64,000 nt of DNA, from positions 2,046,001 through 2,110,000 of the forward strand of contig JBANDB010000013.1 of the NCBI GenBank assembly GCA_037576215.1, read 5' to 3'. The notes under the pieces were generated by a model. The model did no database searches. It had not been told where the DNA came from and was given only the letters and a program-made list of their open reading frames with translations. Below are positions 47,041 through 57,812 of this stretch, one piece after another. The DNA is from Armillaria gallica. Its lineage: Eukaryota > Basidiomycota > Agaricomycetes > Agaricales > Physalacriaceae. Within the stretch, counting starts at the first letter, position 1, and every line of letters starts with the position of its first letter. The translations under genes were made by a program, and so were the position numbers.

Positions 47041-48870
47041 TGTATGCTCAGAATTCATGGATTTACCCATTCATCACCCAATATCTTTGAAATGACACCA
47101 TCATAATCCCCACACACTCGATAATACTGCCAACACTCAATAATACCATGGATTTTCACAGTATATGCCACCCACACACAGATACAATCCTAAAACCGTG
47201 GCATCTATACTCCTGCAATGCTCCATTATCCTTCCCAGCTTGCTGTGCATCATAATTACCATACCCCATCATGGCAAGGCACCATTGATTGCCAATCATC
47301 CCAATACAGAGTTGCCGCATCACTCAGAAGCACCTAATTGATGTGCCTATCAATCATTAATGAAATGACATAATTGACACAAATACCCTTCCAGCTATGA
47401 TAATTACAGCCACGGCAACTACAGACCACATTTACTAAGGCTGTTACAGTGCCAAGACCTCAAATTACCATTGCCACAAGTGTACATCTCAGTATGGCAA
47501 CTGCAGCTCAGAAATCCGCAGCTAAACAGCACCTCATGATCCACTCATTGCTCAATAAAACCACATGGTTTTCATCTATACATGGCAATGTCGAAGACTT
47601 GCTGTTACTTTAGAACCACAGATTCCATATGTTTACTATGGCTATTACAAAGCCAAGGACTTACAGCCTTACTAAGGCTCCAATGAATATTCTATTTATA
47701 AAAAAACCGGACTTGTAGTATAAAAACTAGTTAGATACCACATTTTTAGTTCTAGTTCCTACCTAGCAGACAAGACTACAGCATTTCCAGTCAGCTACAG
47801 TTACTCCAAGTTATCTCTCACCACTTGCTTTACCCTGCATGATGGCTTCAATAAATGAGGCTTAAATATCAAGTTTGAAAGATATTTATTTTAATCATAT
47901 TTAAGCCTAAAATAGGTAAAAACTTTTGCTTGTGTCTTTTCTATATTTGTAAAAATTGCCTCAAAACTGCATAAAATCTCAAATATTAAGAAGATATTTT
48001 ACTTATTTCTTCAATATATTAGGCAGGAAAGTGACTGAAAATAAATATTGTTTAAATTCAATATTTATGGCTCAATTATTGAGACCACCATGCAGTGTTA
48101 CTTTTAACGTTGTTGGTTCACTTTGTATATTGCACCAATACACAGAATCTCATGTCAATAACTTGCTTTTGTCTTTAATGCTGCAACATCGCTTCACCTT
48201 CACCACATAGGATTGTTTTATTGTCTTCACCTTCTACATCGCCATCATTTTCATTGCCCAGTTCAGTATTGCCTCTGTGTAGGCCCAGTTCAGCATCATT
48301 TCTCATAAGATCACCCTCGTCTTTATCATTGATCGGAGTTGCCATGCATCTATTGCTGCAACACCTCACTCAGCACCACAGTTGCTACATTTTCTTCCAG
48401 TTTCAAGGCAGTTTCCACACATTTATTGCCATTGTTTCAACTCAGCATCACAGTACACCATCTGGACACGTTTTCTAGTCCTTCCCCATGATTTCTAGCT
48501 CATTGCTATGATTTCTAGAGCATTACCATGGTTACTAGAGCTATTTTTGTGCTCTTTAGCCCATCCCCACGTTTTCTAGACCATTTTCATGGTCTCTATC
48601 CTGGTTTCTTGGTATTCACATCATACCAGATTCCTTCCCATCTCGTTTATCGAGATCTTTCCCAGCTTACAGCCAATGTCTATTAGTACTCCTTGACCAA
48701 GAGTACTACTTCACTGACTGAAAAGTTGCAGTGTATCTTGCATTATAGAGGAATTGACCGCATGGAGGTGCACTGAACCACTTGCACACACATTGCCTTG
48801 ATTGCTGTGTTGCTATGTTAATTGCCTAAGCTTTCCAAGAGTTTTGGGTGTTGCCATTGCCACAGAAGTC
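47040..48870. mobile_element. About 1.8-kb TIR-like insertion between integrase and chromodomain
   Basis: On the minus strand the integrase text breaks after NHTQPLP and resumes at PLVEVDGEE. The insert shows TGATGAGCC near its left end and GGCTCATCA near its right end, an inverted pair. GCCTCTG occurs at both host edges as a possible 7-8 bp target repeat, pointing to a hAT-like element. The exact end bases are uncertain. No transposase ORF is seen. It carries the 266-bp miniature element at 47833-48098 and no gene. Confidence 0.55.
47833..48098. mobile_element. TA-flanked miniature element, 266 bp (copy 2)
   Basis: Ends CCCTGCATGATGG on the left and ACACTGCATGGTGG (complement) on the right, with TA at both edges (47831-47832 and 48099-48100). 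The terminal repeats share the pattern CTGCATGG...TCAATAA-TGAG...TATTTATTTT with each other and match the family of 1276-1539. It is nested within the insert at 47040-48870. Confidence 0.7.
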
Positions 48871-50096
48871 TAGGCTCATCAGCGGCAGAGGTTGAGTGTG
48901 ATTAGGGATGGTGTTTTCTTCTACAGGTTCAAGTTGCAATACATGGAAGACAGGGTGAATGGCATGGAGATCCAACAGAAGTTTGAGTGTGAAAGAATGG
49001 AAGCCTGGTTGAGATATGATTTCGAATGGGCCAAGGAATTTCATGGTAGGACAAGTAGTCTTGATGTGCTTGGAACTGAGAAAGACTTTGTCACCTACTT
49101 TGAATGGAGGAGCTGGATTCCGATGCTTGTCTGCTTGAATCTTGTAGTGAGACTGCACCTGAGTGATTTCATCATGTAGGAATTGGTGTAGTTTGTCTAG
49201 ATTGACTACAAAGTCACAGGCCTGAGTGGAGGCAATATTGCATTTGGGGTGAACAGTGATATTAGGATGGTAACCTTTGTTGGCAAAGAATGGAGAGATT
49301 CCAGTAGAGGCATTCGGAGCATTGTTGTATGCAAATTCAGCAATGGGTAGTAGTAAATCCCAGTTGTCCTGTTGATAAGAACAATAGATGTGGATGTACT
49401 GTTCCAAGGTTTGGTTTGCATGTTCCATTTGTCTGTTGGCCTCCAGATGATATCCGGAAGTGAAGTGAAGTTTCATGCCAAGGGCTTTAGCAAGGGCACA
49501 CATGAATTGGGAGACAAACTTGGAGCCATGGTCAGAGGTGATGTGGTTAGGGACACCATGCTTAGAGAAAACATGAATGATGAATAACCAGGCAAGTTCT
49601 TCGGAATTAATGGTGTCGTGTGTAGGGATAAAGATGGCTTGCTTGCTTGCATGGTTTATTACTACAAGGATGGCTGTAAATCCATTGAAATGGAATCCCA
49701 TGGATGTTCCAGGACTGGCAAGGGTTTAAGTAAACTATAAGGGCGATGTCTAGGTGTCTTGTTGCAACCACAAACTGTACAAGATTTGACATAGTGGCAA
49801 ACATATTCATGCATCTGTGGCCAGGTATAGCTCCATCGGACTAATTCCAAGGTCTGATTTTGGCCAAAGTGACTTGCCAAGATGTGATCATGATTATTTT
49901 GTAGGACACAGAAGCAGAGATCCTCGGAGTCTGGGACATAGATGCGATTATCAAGATGGAGGATGTCTGATTCATCTATGGACCACCAAGAGGGAGAAGT
50001 GGGAGTGGAGGAATTGGCCTGATGGAAACTGTCAGAGGCCATGGAGTTGGACAATTGTGCTTGCTTGATATCTGAATGGAGCTTGTCAATATCCAT
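48870..50096 (-). pseudogene. Integrase, broken
   Basis: The zinc-binding region is visible as HDHILASHFGQ with a downstream CTVCGCN pair. The catalytic core starts at SISMD, where the frame shifts, and continues from GFTAILVVINHASKQAIF. The second catalytic Asp is in NHITSDHGSKFV and the Glu in NRQMEHANQTLEQY, so the D,D-35-E set is recognisable. The C-terminal region GDKVFLSSKHIKTT and IHPVFHVLQLEPV precedes the insertion. Inserts retroelement cDNA into host DNA when intact. Confidence 0.85.
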
Positions 50097-50289
50097 TATA
50101 GTACTAGCACAGAGGGTAGGGCCTTCAAGGAAAGTAGCATGGAGAGATGCAGAGAGTTGTTCTTGAGTGAATACAGGACAGAAATTGTGAGGATTGACTG
50201 CAGCATATTGACTATCCCCCTCTTTTGGATAGACGTCCCATTGTCTAGTGAGTGGGTCCAGTTTTCCTCCAAGTTTCCCTGGTTGGAAC

Positions 50290-50603
50290 CAGATTACTAG
50301 GTTGAACTGGGAGAGATATTTGGACCACCGGACTTACTGTCAGGTAAGAATCTTGGTAGTAGAAAATTATTCAAGATTCTTGTGGTCTGTAATGATGTCA
50401 ATCAGATCCATGGAGCCTTCAAGGTAGTGATGCCAGTATTTAAAGGCTTCAAATATAGCTAGAAGCTCTTTATCATGGGTGTTGTAGTTGAGTTCAGCAT
50501 TGTGGAGGCTCTGGGATAGGAAAGTGATGGGGTGGATTTCACCATCTTCAAGGTAGATAGAGAGGATAGCAGCAATAGCATAGTCAGAGGCATCAGTCTT
50601 CAT
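50290..50603 (-). pseudogene. RNase H domain, broken
   Basis: MKTDASDYAIAAILSIYLED carries the first catalytic Asp, ELNYNTHDKELLAIFEAFKYW the Glu, and IITDHKNLE the next Asp, before an in-frame stop at about 50367. Another stop (TAG about 50622-50624, in place of a Trp codon) separates it from the reverse transcriptase. Confidence 0.8.
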
Positions 50604-50624
50604 AACTAATTGCCAGTTGGGGAC

Positions 50625-51644
50625 CTAATGGGTAAGGATAGGAGCATGAGTGAAGGCTTGCTTTAGTTCATTGAAAGCAGCCATACACTTGTTGTCGAAT
50701 TTCCATGGAGTACCTTTGTGTGTGAGGCAGGTTAGCAGAATAATGATGTCACTGTACTCATGGATGAAACAGCAGTAGAAATTCACAAATCCAAGGAAGG
50801 ATTGGATATCCTTAACTTTCCGCGGAACCAGCCAATCTAAAATGGCTTTGACCTTGTCTTTGGACATGTGGAGGCGCTCCAGTGATAGAATGTAGCCTAG
50901 ATATTCCACAGAGTCCCGATAGAACTCACACTTGGATCCTTTGCAGTAGAGCCCATTGGCTCTTAGTCTGCGCAGAACTTCATGTACATGTTCCCGGTGT
51001 TCTGTGGGGTTGTTGGAATAGATGAGGATGTCGTCAAGGTATACAACTACAGAAACATCAAGCATGTCAGTGAAAATGTCATTCACAAAGCATTGGAACA
51101 CCGCAGGAGCATTGGTGAGTTCAAAAGGCATGACATGCCATTCAAAGGAGCCATAGCAGGTCCAGAAGGCTGTTTTCCATTCATCACCTTTGGCTCTGCA
51201 TATGAGATGATAAGCATGTTGAAGATCAAGTTTGGTGTAGATGCGGGCAGAGTGTGTGGAGTTGAGGAGATCAGAAATGAGTGGAAGGGGATAGTGATCT
51301 TTCTTGGATATCTTGTTTAAGCCATGGAAATCGACACAAAGATGGAGTTCACCAGTCTTTTTCTTGACAAAGAGGACTGGAGCTCCATGGGGAGAACGTG
51401 AGGGTGTGATGAATCCACTATGGAGGTTATTGTCAATAAACTCATGTAAAGCTTTGAACTCGGACTCTGAGAAGGAGTAAATTGGCCCAAGCAGGGGAGA
51501 CATTCCTTTCTCGATATTGATTTTGAGGTCATACAGTCTATGCTCAGGGAGTTTCTCAGAGAGCGAGTCACTGAATACATCAGCAAAGTCATGATATTCT
51601 GTTGGTACATCCATCATATCTGGCAGGGCCACAGAGCTGGCCAT
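50625..51644 (-). pseudogene. Reverse transcriptase domain
   Basis: An open stretch of 339 codons. Motifs in order: GAPVLFVKKKTGELHLCVDF, YPLPLISDLLN, IYTKLDLQHAYHLI, FELTNAPAVFQCFVNDIF and the active-site VVYLDDILIYS. The thumb follows with YLGYILS and FLGFVNFY. It belongs to the Ty3 class. Open on its own, but a stop before it and one after it break the polyprotein. Confidence 0.9.
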
Positions 51645-51814
51645 ACCACTGATGCTAGGTGCAGAAGGTTGGAGTGTATATTGTTGAGCTCCATTTTCAG
51701 AACAAGCTCAAACAAAAGTGGCCATGGAGATGATGGATATCTGGGAGTAGCCATTGCAGAAAAGGAAGGAATGGTAGGGTAGGAATAGATAGGCTCATAT
51801 GGCGGCAGAGTCCA

Positions 51815-52372
51815 TCAGGATCTTGGAGTTGGCTTGGAGGCCGGAGTTGGAATAGGAATAGGAATTGGATGAGGAATGTCTGCATGGTTAGATGCAGTTG
51901 CATCGGAGGCTGTGGAAGTGCTTGCAGGGAAAGAAACACCTGGTAATAGTGAACAGAAAGTGATACTGTGCTTTACCCAGTCAATCAATGGATTGCAGTG
52001 GGAAAGCCAGTTGTATCCCAGAACAATGTTACAGGATGAATCTAGATGAGTGATATAGAAGTCAATAGAGATGATGTCTCTGGAAGGAAAATGGACTGGA
52101 AGGGTAATAGATTGAGAAATGTGAGATCCAGTGGAGCTGTCAAGGAGCTGAAGTTGAACAGGAGGAATGGGTTTAGTAGGAAGGTTGTGATCCTCAACGT
52201 ATTTAGAGTTGACAAAACAATGGCTGGAACCAGAGTCAACCAAGGCAAGAAAACGAAGGTTGATAATGATTGGAGAGCTATCAGACTCCGTACTGGAGCC
52301 AACTTCAGAAGAGAGTGATACAGTGAGTGAATGATTAAGAAGAGCAGCGGCATTGAGAGTGACAACCTCCAA
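51815..52372 (-). pseudogene. Retropepsin (aspartic protease) region
   Basis: The active-site motif ALVDSGSSHCFVNSKYVEDH is present, followed by LDSSCNIVLGYNWLSHCNPL, the usual second half of Ty3 proteases. It would cleave the Gag-Pol polyprotein. The ORF is intact locally but lies apart from gag and RT in the current frames. Confidence 0.85.
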
Positions 52373-52428
52373 TGTGCAATTACAGTCAATGCAACCCTGA
52401 TCTCACACGGAGGATACAGGGCTGCCCT

Positions 52429-53987
52429 CTAGTTTTTTGGCTCCATCAGAGCTGGATCTTCAGAGGCAGGGGCAGATTCTTTAACTTCTGCAGCATGGCC
52501 CTTAGCAGAGGCCGCAGCCTTGCATTTGTTGCAGTCCTTGGTCTTGTGCTTGCTTCCACAGAACATACAGAGATTGTTCTTCTGGTGGCGGTCCTTTTCC
52601 TCTTGAGTAAGGTGGCCATCTTTGCCTAGCTTATCAGCATAGGGCTTAGGGTTGGAAGCAGATCCCAAGGAATTGGAATTGAAAGACTTTGGAGCCAATC
52701 TGGAAGTTGAAGAACTGGAGTTGGAATTAGAACCCTTGGATTTAGGGTTGTTGGAATATGAACCGGAGGACTTGTTTTCCTGGTTTTCACAGCCTAATAT
52801 CTCGATCCTCTGAGTCCAATAGTGAGCGTCAAGTTCTTGGGCTAGGAAATGCATGTCACAGAGATTGTTAGGCTTCCCGTGGTGAGCCATGTCATCCTTA
52901 ATGCATGTGCAAAGTCTGTGGTAGAAAGCATGGCAAAGGGAATTGTCACTGTAGCCAACTTGGGAGGTGTATTGATTGAACTGAACCATGTACTTCATGA
53001 TTCGGTCTCCATCATGCATCCAGAGATGTTTGAGGGCATCCTCGGCATCTTTGATGGCATCAAAAGGACCAAAGTTGGTTCAAAGTTTGTCAAGGAAGGC
53101 AGCATAGGAGTATTGCCACACTAGCAGATTCCACAGATTTGGGCAGAGGATGTCTGGTTCAAACCAGTTGAGGGCAGTGCCAGAGAGAAAGGAAATGGTG
53201 TAGTTGACTTTGTTGGTATCTGCCACAAAAGCAGTGGGTCTGTCATTAAAGTTCAACTGGAGGGAGACAATAAAAGCTTTGAGTTTCCACAGGTCAGAAC
53301 CATTGAAAGTATCAGGTTCTTTAATCTTGGTGCAGATGTTGTTAGGTTGAGGGTTGTTTAACAAAGTGGAAACCCCATGCAACAGATTCATGAATTCCCG
53401 CAAGATGTCCTGCTCATTGGGAGGGTTGTTGCTGGGTCCGCCAGGACCTCCAGGACCTCCAGGACCACCAGGGCCACTGGGTCCGCTAGGGCCTCCAGGC
53501 CCTCCTGGTCCATTAGGGCCATGGGTCCTCTGGGTTCATTTGGGCTGCCCAGTTGGGAGTCGTTATCTTCATCGTCATGGTTGCATTGGTTTGTAGCGTG
53601 AGTAGAAGTATCAGTTTTGCTTCTGGAATCATTGAAATCTGCAGCAGCCGGTTGCCCCCCATTGGATGTGGGTTGAGGTGCTGGGGTGTGTGGATTTGGA
53701 TCCTCCCGGTATCCATCAAATATACCAGTCCTTTGGTGATGTGGCAGTTCATCAGGTGGAGGAGTACCAAAAGGATTAGGAGAACCATAATGGTTAGATT
53801 GTCGGGCAGTGAAGCTGGAGTGATTGTAGGTTTCCCTATGGGATGGTTGTCCTCTGATGAAGGCTGATCTGAAAAGTTCTGGGTTTTCCTTTGATGCAGA
53901 TGCTGGTATATCATACATGGAGAATATTGGTGTTTTTTGTTCTGGGCCTTCGCCTGTTTCTGGAGGGTAAGTATGTGTAGTTGTCAT
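52429..53987 (-). pseudogene. Gag, broken by one frameshift and one nonsense codon
   Basis: Starts 45 bp inside the 5' LTR. A low-complexity N-terminal part passes, after a shift near 53520, into a Gly-Pro-rich tract ([15 protein letters not shown]) and [20 protein letters not shown]. Capsid-like KIKEPDTFNGSDLWKLKAFI and SFLSGTALNWFEPDIL follow. A TGA at about 53080-53082 stands where Arg is expected, consistent with CGA to TGA. The C-terminal end has a zinc knuckle CMFCGSKHKTKDC, one residue shorter than CX2CX4HX4C. Confidence 0.85.
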
Positions 53988-54018
53988 GATTTAGAGAAAA
54001 ATTTGACTCAAGGGGTTG

Positions 54019-54029
54019 AGTTCAAATAT
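54019..54029 (-). other. Primer-binding site, self-priming type
   Basis: Two bases inside the 5' LTR the minus strand reads ATATTTGAACT. It lacks the TGG expected of a tRNA-primed site. Its exact complement AGTTCAAATAT occurs on the minus strand of the 3' LTR (42421-42431) at the place where the transcript should begin. In the 5' LTR (54279-54289) the same motif differs only by CG-derived TG/CA. Confidence 0.7.
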
Positions 54030-54031
54030 AC

Positions 54032-54558
54032 TGTTAGGGACATGCCAAATAGACAAGATAACTCACATGAGTGGAGGTCCGTGGAGTGCATGGGCTTTGA
54101 CGAAGCTATTAGCAATGTCACCCTTGAGCCGAAGCCCTAAGATTGGATTGCAGAGCAGAGTCTGTGGAGAGCAAAGATTTGGATAGAGAATAAGATAGTT
54201 CAATGGAGCAGAGGCCATGGACTTTGAGAGTGATAGATTGGACTTAGAGTCAGAGAGAGATTTGGCTAAACCAAGTTGATATTCAAACTGAGTATCTACA
54301 AGTAATTCTACAGTATATATATGAGTAGGTAAATCCAAGTCAGACTCCAATGGAATCTGACGGAGGTCTGTTTGCTACCAAATTCAGGTTCTAGAATTAA
54401 TATGTGAAATAGTAAAATGAAACAGAAGTGAAATATTAAATGGAGCAAAGTAAATGGTAAGCAGCCAGAGGCCACAGAGGTCTGATGGTGTGGTTTGTTA
54501 AAATGAAGCCTATGCTTGAAGTCAGTGTGAAGTGGAGGTCCGTGGCATGCACGTAACA
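54032..54558 (-). repeat. 5' LTR
   Basis: TGTTAGGGACATGCC at one end and GCACGTAACA at the other on the plus strand. It is 527 bp. It keeps about 125 bp missing from the 3' LTR (around 54395-54455 and 54490-54540). It drives the minus-strand transcript. Confidence 0.9.
54289..54322 (-). promoter_or_regulatory. TATA box and inferred RNA start in the 5' LTR
   Basis: Minus strand ATATATATA at 54322-54314 lies about 33 bases upstream of AGTTTGAATAT starting at 54289, which I infer to be the first bases of the R region. Spacing fits a TATA-directed start. Confidence 0.55.
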
Positions 54559-55208
54559 CTTTCTCAATATTTTAGATCATGTATGCACTCCTGTTGTCCA
54601 AGCACTGTACAGTTTTGTTCCTGCTACCAAGAAAGAAGATAGGTGACATCCTCAGTGTTGCTTTGCTCTGGAAACTGATCTTTGTCTTGAAACTTACAAC
54701 AATCATCAGTCAGGACATATAATCTTGACTTCTTACGCATCTTGTGAGGCTCACTGTCATGGATTTTCAGAATATGGCAGACAACCTGAGTATAGGATTA
54801 TTGCAACCTGTCAATGGTACATTTATCTGTGTTGAGACATTGAGATAAAGTCTATAAGTATCATTTCAATGTTCATGACAAGCTGCTGGCATGTTGGATG
54901 AATGACAATAAGTAAAGAAGAAGTTAAGTATGCTATGAGGAACAAACAAACAAAAACTGGAGAATACAGTGAATGCATGTCATTAGAGCATCACTGTGGA
55001 GTGAAAGAAGAGATATGAGAACAGACCATTGTCTACAAACAACAAACAAACAAAGGTGTTTTGAGAAAATGAAGTTGGCAAAAAAGAACACCAATTTTTA
55101 ATTTTAAGTATAATGAGCTCACAGGACAAGCTTCAAGGGTTGTTCAACATGCCCTTCTCAAAAGTTAGTTTTTTGTTTCCTAACAATACTTAGCAGGAGA
55201 CTCACAGT

Positions 55209-56857
55209 TCACATAGTAACCGGTCCATTGGAACCAGTTTTGGGGAGGACCAATCCCATGCTGACAGCCCAATCCTCCCTGTTACTCTCACCAACAAGCT
55301 TTTCTGTCATCTCAAGTCGCTGTCAATACCGTACTGGCTTTCCTTCTATCCGCACAACACAGTTGTACATTTGAAAACATTGTGTCAAAGAATTACACAA
55401 AGTCAAAAGGGTGACAGAGCCAAGTAGTAAGCCTCCAATAAGCAAGCTACCCACTGTCGACATGTTAAATGCAAGGATAGCGGATGCATAGACCACCATC
55501 GTGGCAAACATTATGGCAAAGCTCTCCACAGCAGATAAGTCACGAAGCCACTGGCCCACCGTAACGGCCTTGAGATCATTGATCAACCCCTGCAAACACA
55601 CCCAGCGATCCTGACTTAGCAGTATGAGGAGGTCGCCATCCCCATCCTCGATCGCGCCCTTCCATCCTCGCTGACTTCTTCATCTGATGACGGCCACGTT
55701 GATCAATCTGGCCAAGACGAACATGCCTAGTGCTCCAAATCCCCACCAATCTCCGATGACACCCAAAAGTGCAAACACGGTGATAGTTGATATCAGACAT
55801 AGGAAATACAGGACAGTCGCTTGAACACCAGAGATGAACAACAACTGGAGTACCCGATTCTCGAGTGATAAGTCCGCATTTTGAGAAGGGCTTTGAGACA
55901 CTCGAGCTGTGACGAGGCAACCTGTCTGACCAATGCTTTGGAGGTAGCTCACTGTAGCGGGATTTTCAACGCAAAAAACGTATCCGCTTGTCATTGCACC
56001 AGTCATGGGAAATTCTCCCCGATTGATTTCATCGGCGCACTGCTGTTTATGCATGCCCGGGACAAGGACAAGGGCATCGAGGAATGAGGCTCCCCCAGTT
56101 AGCGCCGTCCTCAAAGCGACAGCAGGAAGATCTGCGAGAACAAGGAGTCCTGCTGCTCTAAAGGTTATAGGACCTGGGATAGAGGAAGTGCTGAACATGA
56201 GAGGAAGCTGATTGAAGAAATCGAGCGAGAGGAAGGGAAAGTAACTCATGGTGGTATGCTCCTGAGGTTGGTATGAAGTATGGCAACAGCATGCAGTGAG
56301 AACCCATCACAGAAGAATGGAGCTGTTAGATGAACAGTTTTCACAGCCTCCGGTTTGTAGAAGGCCCGCATTTATGCCCCTTAGATAGAGTCCCGTAATG
56401 TAATGCCATTGATAAACATCACTTCCTGCATTCCAAGGGCGTAAGCGTCGACAATTCGGGCCTAAAGCGTACCGATGAACTGACGAAAGCATTTCGTCGG
56501 TCAAAGTCCTATTGTGGGATGTGTCAATGACAAATAAAGATGCACACCGACTGATGATATACCCAAGCAGGATGTGGGTATAATACTGCGGCCCTTCAAG
56601 GTAATGCCTTAAAGTCGATCTCTAACGGTGCTTCAATTGCTTCGAAGAAAGACCTTGGGATGATATAAAACTCACATTCCAACGTTCAGAGTATTTTGAT
56701 CGAAATGATCTTGCCTGTGATGAGAGCATCTCGGATTATTGATATTCTCACTTCTGGTGCTTCTCCATCCCAAATTGATGAGCTCCAAGGAGAACACAAG
56801 CTCCAAATAGGCGCCCGTCCCATTGACGTTTGGTAGCCACCATTCCTCTTTCGATTT
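55209..56857 (-). pseudogene. Membrane-protein gene, broken copy
   Basis: Homologous throughout to 27405-25763. The start ATG has become AAA (56857-56855). An Arg CGA is TGA at 55682-55680. A second stop follows KPVRY at about 55323. The MSYFPFLSLDFFNQLPLMFS part to NVAVIR is still open. The TACTAAC within the putative 23-nt intron of copy 1 is replaced by a one-base-shorter TATATC. Hydrophobic segments are conserved, so loss was recent. Confidence 0.8.
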
Positions 56858-56902
56858 CTCAACTAACTGGTGTTGATAAATACTCAATAATGTAAAGCAA
56901 AA

Positions 56903-57528
56903 TAGGGCTGCGCGCCGTCGCCGTATTGTACGGTTTTCGGTAACCGTTATACGGTAGACGGACCGAAGCCGAAAGCACCCTGCTGGCCATTTGTACGGCA
57001 CGGTATACGGTTGCTCCGTCACCGTCAGGAGCCCCTTCAGACGGCCGTACAACGTCGTAGTACGGTTTATATTTTGTGGGATTTATTGGCCTTATCGAGA
57101 GCCGTTTTTGATCAGTCTTATCATACCAGATAGCCACCAGTTTGTTTCGTGGTTTTTCCACATCACCTTCATCCCTATCATCCCTTCGCAGGTTGACTAT
57201 TCGCAGGTTTGGCAGCTGTCTCATCACATTCTCGCATACATTCCGTGCAGAATACGTGATTCTCTTTTAATTCTTGAATATCTCTCGCCCTGCTCAATGC
57301 AGCCTAGTTGGTTGTAAGGCTAGGAGCTTTTCACGGGCCTTGAAGGCATCTCACTTACTCGTCTGTGTACTACGGTCGTCAACGGTCGTCAACGACCGTA
57401 AGGTATCCGTACCGACACCGATGAGACTTGAGATTTCAGTTTACGGTACGGTATACGGATGCTTCCGTAACCGACTGGGACTGCAACGTTACGGCCGTAT
57501 ACCGTATACTGTACGGTGCGCAGCCCTA
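56903..57528. mobile_element. hAT-type non-autonomous element, 626 bp
   Basis: Ends TAGGGCTGCGCGCCGT on the left and TAGGGCTGCGCACCGTAC (complement) on the right, flanked by perfect 8-bp AAGCAAAA repeats at 56895-56902 and 57529-57536. The duplicate locus at 27439-27459 has a single AAGCAAAA and no insert. The interior is CpG-rich, full of GTATACGG/CCGTATAC motifs, and lacks a transposase. A remnant of the same family is at 31754-31826. Confidence 0.9.
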
Positions 57529-57812
57529 AAGCAAAAGAGGCTCACACATTGAACTACAGGCGACGTCGGCTCCCACTCAACATCGACCACTCTAAGTCCT
57601 GTCCTACTGATTGTGTGAACTTTGTCGTGATATCTTCAGAGCAAAGTACGAATGAGAAGCGGGATTCAATTCGAAGAGGATGGGAAATGGGAGTCGGGAC
57701 GAAAGAAGCAAGTACGTGAGGCACGTGTTTGTCTTGGTCCGATCATTACAGCCGCGACAGCCGACACGTCTTTCATTTTCCTGCCGCCTCCATATCCTTG
57801 TGTTTCTGAATC

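Larger units (their letters stand above)
42174..54558 (-). mobile_element. Decayed Ty3-type LTR retrotransposon with chromodomain (chromovirus-like), with nested inserts
   Basis: LTRs at 42174-42575 and 54032-54558 bound, in minus-strand order, gag, retropepsin, reverse transcriptase, RNase H, integrase and chromodomain. This is the Ty3/Metaviridae order with a C-terminal chromodomain. Polypurine tract and primer site are in place. Gag and pol carry several nonsense and frameshift changes, so it is inactive. Host flanks GTCAT and CTTTC do not match, so no target duplication is seen. Extra sequence lies between integrase and chromodomain (about 47040-48870) and between chromodomain and 3' LTR (42590-46780), making the element 12.4 kb rather than the usual 5-7 kb. 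Confidence 0.9.
54691..57556. repeat. Segmental duplication 2, copy 2
   Basis: Aligned with 25243-27467. The first 900 bp have lost nearly all CpG, and from about 55620 CpG is partly kept. A 626-bp hAT-type element plus its 8-bp target repeat is the only large insertion. Confidence 0.9.

Noticed and set aside
48892..49179. Plus-strand ORF of 95 codons
   Set aside because: It is a shadow of the minus-strand integrase.
53354..53596. Plus-strand ORF with [12 protein letters not shown] collagen-like repeats
   Set aside because: It is the antisense reading of the Gly-Pro tract in the retroelement gag, which has the better supported frame on the minus strand.
54019..54031. tRNA-primed primer-binding site
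   Set aside because: No TGG or other tRNA 3'-end complement follows the LTR; the sequence instead matches the LTR interior.
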